From NCBI GenBank assembly GCA_030622775.1, contig JAUXFS010000038.1:1-9178 (forward strand): a DNA stretch of 9,178 nucleotides, written 5' to 3'. The notes below the pieces were generated by a model. It was not told where the DNA came from. It ran no database searches and was given only the letters and a program-made list of their open reading frames with translations. Position numbers and translations under genes: made by a program. Each line of letters opens with the position of its first letter. Position 1 is the first letter of the stretch. Source of the DNA: Rhodospirillales bacterium (GTDB lineage Bacteria; Pseudomonadota; Alphaproteobacteria; Rhodospirillales; Defluviicoccaceae). Shown here one piece after another: positions 6,834 through 9,178 of the stretch.

Positions 6834-7087
6834 AGGTCACCATCAAGCTGTTCGCGCTGTTGGGCGAGTATCTGCCGGCCGGCGCCGCCGACAATGCCGC
6901 CGAGATCGAGGTCGCCGACGGCGCCACCCCCGCCGACGTCATCCGCCGCCTCGCCCTGCCCCGAGAATCCTGCCACCTGGTGCTGATCAACGGCCTCTAC
7001 CGCCCCCCCGGCGAACGCGATGACCGCCCGCTCCAACCCGGCGACGTCCTCGCCATCTGGCCCCCCATCGCCGGCGGAAGGGATTGA
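6830..7087 (+). CDS. MoaD/ThiS-family sulfur-carrier protein of the AOR operon (AorD-like)
   Basis: This 85-residue beta-grasp protein has the MoaD/ThiS length and pattern: an opening beta strand (VTIKLFALLGEYLP), the ADVIRRL helix, the VLINGLY strand and a late LQPGDVLAIWPPIAGG segment. MoaD is adenylated and thiocarboxylated on its terminal glycine, then donates sulfur to form the dithiolene of molybdopterin, as needed by the tungsten-bispterin site of the AOR. The odd feature is the end: the diglycine is followed by Arg-Asp before the stop, so it is not C-terminal. Known carriers with such tails need proteolytic trimming. There is no good Shine-Dalgarno site; the ATG overlaps the stop of the upstream minicistron. 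No MoaE or MoeB partner is in the window. It could instead be a ThiS-like carrier for another pathway, but the operon context argues for the AOR cofactor. Confidence 0.85.
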   Translation: MKVTIKLFALLGEYLPAGAADNAAEIEVADGATPADVIRRLALPRESCHLVLINGLYRPPGERDDRPLQPGDVLAIWPPIAGGRD

Positions 7088-7089
7088 GC

Positions 7090-7383
7090 ATGGCCACCGC
7101 CATCACCGTCGAAAAGGAAATGTGGATCAGCCACGACGACTTCTTCCGCATCCTCCCCAAGGCCCTCGGGGCGGAAGGCCACCGCGTCGAAGGCAACCGG
7201 GTCATCGCCGGCAACGGGGATCGCCGTCTCGAGATCACCCTATCCGAGGAGTCCCAACGCCGCATCGCCTTGCTGACCCTGCCGGTGACCCACGTGCGCC
7301 TCGACTTCATCGGCTACGGCGAAGACGAAGCCGCCGCCGCCCTCGCCCGGTTCGATCGCAGCTTTCAGCGCGGCGGGGGATGA
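7090..7383 (+). CDS. Small conserved-looking protein of unknown function in the AOR operon
   Basis: I do not recognise this 97-residue protein with certainty. It is soluble, with no signal peptide, membrane segment or cysteine. It opens with MW-ISHDDFFRILPKAL (an amphipathic helix, about 13-26), then alternates short beta-prone segments (HRVEGNRVIAG; RRLEITLSE; RIALLTLPVTHVRLDFIGY, about 58-76). It ends in a helix (about 78-92) with the tail FQRGGG. The layout suggests a small alpha-beta domain. The ATG at 7090 has AAGGGA six bases upstream. A TTG at 7084 would overlap the MoaD stop and is less likely. It lies 2 bp after moaD and overlaps mobB by 4 bp, so it is co-translated with two cofactor genes. 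A role in cofactor insertion or AOR assembly is inference from position only. Confidence 0.8.
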   Translation: MATAITVEKEMWISHDDFFRILPKALGAEGHRVEGNRVIAGNGDRRLEITLSEESQRRIALLTLPVTHVRLDFIGYGEDEAAAALARFDRSFQRGGG

Positions 7384-7883
7384 GGATCTTCGGCTTGGTC
7401 GGGTGGAGCGGCAGCGGCAAGACCACCCTGATGGTCTCCCTGTTGCCCGAGCTGGTCCGGCGCGGATTCAGCGTGTCGACGGTCAAGCACACCCATCACA
7501 GCGTCGACGTGGACAAGCCGGGCAAGGACAGCTACCGGCACCGGCACGCCGGCGCGACCGAGGTCGTTCTCCTTTCTTCCAGCGGCTGGGCGGTAATGCA
7601 TCCGCTTCGCGGCGCGCCGGAGCCGACGACCGAGGAACTGATGTCGCGGCTGACGCCGGTCGACCTGCTGCTCGTCGAGGGTTTCAAGAAGCATCCCCAC
7701 GACAAGCTCGAGGTTCACCGCCCGGCACTCGGCAAGCCGCTGTTGTGCCCCGACGACCCGAGCATCGTCGCCGTCGCCAGCGACACCCCGCTGGACCGGC
7801 CCGAGATCACCGTCCTCGACCTCAACGACGTCGGGGCGGTCACCGATTTCATCGTCGCCCATTGCCGTTTGACGGCGCGCTAA
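7380..7883 (+). CDS. mobB: Molybdopterin-guanine dinucleotide biosynthesis adapter, MobB family GTPase
   Basis: The 167-residue protein has the MobB length. A P-loop GWSGSGKT at residues 8-15 binds GTP. The diagnostic MobB block follows: VKHTHHSVDVDKPGKDS then YRHRHAGA (35-59). A Walker-B-like LLLVEGFK (96-103) and the SDTPL segment near 134-138 complete the fold. MobB works with MobA, which attaches GMP to molybdopterin; MobB itself is thought to bind GTP and the pterin and to help delivery. It starts at ATG 7380, overlapping the upstream stop (ATGA), and is the last gene of the AOR operon. Its stop overlaps that of the convergent permease. AOR-type cofactors normally carry no nucleotide, so its role here is open: cofactor delivery, general Mo/W cofactor supply, or an unusual modified cofactor. 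Confidence 0.93.
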   Translation: MRIFGLVGWSGSGKTTLMVSLLPELVRRGFSVSTVKHTHHSVDVDKPGKDSYRHRHAGATEVVLLSSSGWAVMHPLRGAPEPTTEELMSRLTPVDLLLVEGFKKHPHDKLEVHRPALGKPLLCPDDPSIVAVASDTPLDRPEITVLDLNDVGAVTDFIVAHCRLTAR

Positions 7884-8689
7884 GGGGCCCCCGGCCCTTT
7901 GCGTTGCATGACCCCGCGCGCCGGGTTGTAGCCGTAGATGGCGAGCGCCAGGAACAACGCCAGGGCAACCAGAACGATCAGCAGCGCCGTGCCGTTGAAT
8001 TCCATGTAGAGCGAGAACCGGATCAACTCGACCGCGTGGGTGAACGGATTGGCCCCGCAGATATCGGCGAGAATCTTGCTGGACTCGCGCATTTTCCACA
8101 GCGGATACAGCGCCGAGGACAGGAAGAACATCGGGAAGATGACGAAGTTCATGATCCCGGCGAAGTTTTCCAACTGCCTGATCGCCGACGAAAGCAGGAG
8201 ACCGATCGCCCCGAGCATCAGGCCGGAGACGACGAGCGCGGGCAGCACCGTGAGATAGCCGAGACCCGGCATCTCGATCCCGAAGGCAAGGGCGATCGCA
8301 AGGAACGCATACACCTGCAGGATCGAAACCAGCGTGCCCGCGAACAGCGTGCAGGTCAGCAAGTACCAGCGCGGCAGCGGGCTCACCAGCAGGGTGCGCA
8401 TGCTCCCCATCTCGCGGTCGTAGACCATCGACAGCGAGGACTGCATGCCGTTGAACAGCTGGATCATGCCGATCAGTCCCGGCACGATATAGACTTCGTA
8501 GGTGATGTAGGTCTGGTACGGCGGAATGATCGAAATGCCGAGCGCCGCCCGGAACCCCGCCGCGAACACGATCAGCCAGAGCAGCGGCCTGACCAGCGCG
8601 GCGATGAACCTTTCGCGCTGCTTGAGGAAGCGGAGCGCCTCACGCGACGCGATGCCCGAAAAACAGCGGAGATAGTGCGAGAGGCTCAC
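7880..8689 (-). CDS. pedC: ABC-2 type permease of a PQQ-alcohol-dehydrogenase-linked exporter (PedC-like)
   Basis: A 269-residue inner-membrane protein of the ABC-2 family, with about six hydrophobic segments near residues 28-50, 63-83, 112-136, 143-167, 177-199 and 234-253. The segment VYDREMGSMRTLLVSPLPRW (89-108) is the cytoplasmic coupling region typical of ABC-2 permeases. The stretches around PPYQTYITYEVYIVPG and NPFTHAVELIRFSLY match, from memory, the PedC-type permeases found beside PQQ-dependent alcohol dehydrogenases. The start is GTG at 8689, which overlaps the stop of the ATPase gene (GTGA) and follows AAGGAGG (8694-8700). Upstream in-frame ATG codons would give a long basic non-family extension inside the ATPase gene. 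The exported compound is unknown. The gene converges on mobB, with stop codons overlapping at 7880-7883. ABC-2 permease is certain; the PedC subtype is likely. Confidence 0.9.
   Translation of the reverse strand: MSLSHYLRCFSGIASREALRFLKQRERFIAALVRPLLWLIVFAAGFRAALGISIIPPYQTYITYEVYIVPGLIGMIQLFNGMQSSLSMVYDREMGSMRTLLVSPLPRWYLLTCTLFAGTLVSILQVYAFLAIALAFGIEMPGLGYLTVLPALVVSGLMLGAIGLLLSSAIRQLENFAGIMNFVIFPMFFLSSALYPLWKMRESSKILADICGANPFTHAVELIRFSLYMEFNGTALLIVLVALALFLALAIYGYNPARGVMQRKGPGAP
7882..7900. terminator. Candidate bidirectional terminator hairpin at the convergent gene ends
   Basis: AAGGGGCC (7882-7889), loop CCC, then GGCCCTTT (7893-7900) form an 8-bp stem with one G-T wobble, placed exactly at the overlapping stops of mobB (plus) and the permease (minus). 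The stem is GC-rich, flanked by A and T in both directions, but the T run is only three bases, so it would be a weak intrinsic terminator. Base pairing is seen directly; the function is inferred. Confidence 0.45.
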
Positions 8690-9178
8690 GCGGCCTCCTT
8701 GGTGGTCAGGCGATTGAAGGCCTCGCCGAGGTCGCCGGCGCCGGTCGCCGCGAGCACCTCGGCCCGGCTGCCGTCGGCCCGGACACGGCCCCGGTGAAGG
8801 ACGACGACGGCGTCGGTTTCCTCGACCTCGTCGATCAGATGGGTCGCCCACAGCACCGCGACGCCGTCCTCGCGGGCCAGCCGGTGGACGTGGGCGACGA
8901 TCGCCTGGCGGCTGGGGACGTCCAGTCCCACGGTCGGCTCGTCGAGCAGCAAAAGCGGCGGACGATGCAGGAGCGCCCGGGCGATCTCCACCCTTCTGCG
9001 ATGGCCGCCGTTCAGCTTACGGACCGTCTCCCCCACGCGGTCCGACATATCCAGTCGCCCGAGCTCGATGCGGATACGCTCAAGCGCCAAGTGACGGTCG
9101 AGCCCGTGCAGCGCGGCATGGTAGAGCAGGTTCTGGCGGACCGTGAGGTCGAGATCGAGGGTCGGTTGCTGGAACACC
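8686..9178 (-). CDS. ABC transporter ATPase of the same exporter (C-terminal part; N-terminus beyond window)
   Basis: The last 163 residues are present; the N-terminus with the Walker A loop lies beyond the right edge. Visible are the Q-loop (VFQQ at the start), an ABC signature in the variant LNGGHRRRVEIARALL (55-70, with LNGG replacing LSGG), Walker B LLLLDEPTVGLD (75-86) with its catalytic Glu, the D-loop and the H-loop Ala-Thr-His (111-113). This is the DrrA/NodI-like ATPase type that pairs with ABC-2 permeases. The LNGGHRRR signature together with VFQQPTLDLDLTV resembles the ATPase associated with PQQ-dependent alcohol dehydrogenase systems. The stop at 8686 overlaps the GTG of the permease by three bases, so the two are coupled. 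The ABC ATPase call is certain; the subtype is probable. Confidence 0.9.
   Translation of the reverse strand, partial: VFQQPTLDLDLTVRQNLLYHAALHGLDRHLALERIRIELGRLDMSDRVGETVRKLNGGHRRRVEIARALLHRPPLLLLDEPTVGLDVPSRQAIVAHVHRLAREDGVAVLWATHLIDEVEETDAVVVLHRGRVRADGSRAEVLAATGAGDLGEAFNRLTTKEAA
8694..8700 (-). promoter_or_regulatory. Ribosome binding site of the ABC permease, inside the ATPase gene
   Basis: On the minus strand this reads AAGGAGG and encodes the last residues of the ATPase. It lies four bases before GTG 8689, and this justifies the unusual GTG start. Confidence 0.75.

Noticed and set aside
5254..6990. 578-codon open frame on the minus strand opposite the FAD subunit
   Set aside because: Same kind of high-GC shadow: low-complexity His/Asp/Pro-rich translation with no family motif, against a gene with intact FAD and NAD(P) motifs.
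8690..8851. Longer permease starting at ATG 8851
   Set aside because: The added 54 residues are Arg/Pro-rich and overlap the ATPase gene; GTG 8689 has AAGGAGG before it and overlaps the ATPase stop as coupled ABC genes often do.

Overview
The window is very GC-rich, gene-dense DNA of Proteobacterial character. The overlapping, translationally coupled genes, the AcoABC-type dehydrogenase and the PedC-type ABC exporter suggest an alpha- or betaproteobacterium. That assignment comes from gene content only and is not firm. There is no rRNA, tRNA, CRISPR array, insertion sequence or other mobile element that I can see.

Layout. (1) Positions 1-2693, minus strand: a three-gene acetoin-dehydrogenase-like operon in the order E1-alpha, E1-beta, E2. 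The E2 is a lipoyl domain fused to an alpha/beta-hydrolase and runs off the left edge. (2) Positions 2694-2999: a divergent intergenic region of about 300 bp. (3) Positions 3000-7883, plus strand: a compact six-gene operon for a tungsten-type aldehyde oxidoreductase (AOR). It encodes a polyferredoxin with four [4Fe-4S] sites (AorA-like), the AOR catalytic subunit (AorB-like), an FAD/NAD(P)-binding oxidoreductase (AorC-like), a MoaD/ThiS-type sulfur carrier, an unrecognised 97-residue protein, and MobB. A 14-codon minicistron that overlaps both neighbours bridges the FAD subunit and MoaD. (4) Positions 7880-9178, minus strand: an ABC-2 permease and the C-terminal part of its ATPase. Both resemble the exporter linked to PQQ-dependent alcohol dehydrogenase systems (PedC type). 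They converge on mobB with overlapping stop codons and a hairpin at the junction.

How the genes may work together. The AOR catalytic subunit would interconvert aldehydes and carboxylic acids at a tungsten-bispterin site. The polyferredoxin would carry electrons to or from the FAD subunit, which would use NAD(P). MoaD and MobB would supply or deliver the pterin cofactor, so the operon carries structural genes together with dedicated maturation genes. The flanking modules (acetoin or 2-oxo-acid cleavage giving acetaldehyde and acetyl-CoA, and an alcohol-oxidation-linked exporter) both relate to short-chain or aromatic alcohol and aldehyde metabolism. This suggests a catabolic island in which the AOR removes aldehydes. 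That link is inference from gene order.

The least ordinary points are: a MoaD whose diglycine is followed by two extra residues; MobB in an operon for an enzyme class whose cofactor normally carries no nucleotide; the unrecognised 97-residue protein; the overlapping minicistron; a possible sigma-54 promoter before the AOR operon; and the chance that this polyferredoxin polymerises into a nanowire like the Aromatoleum enzyme.
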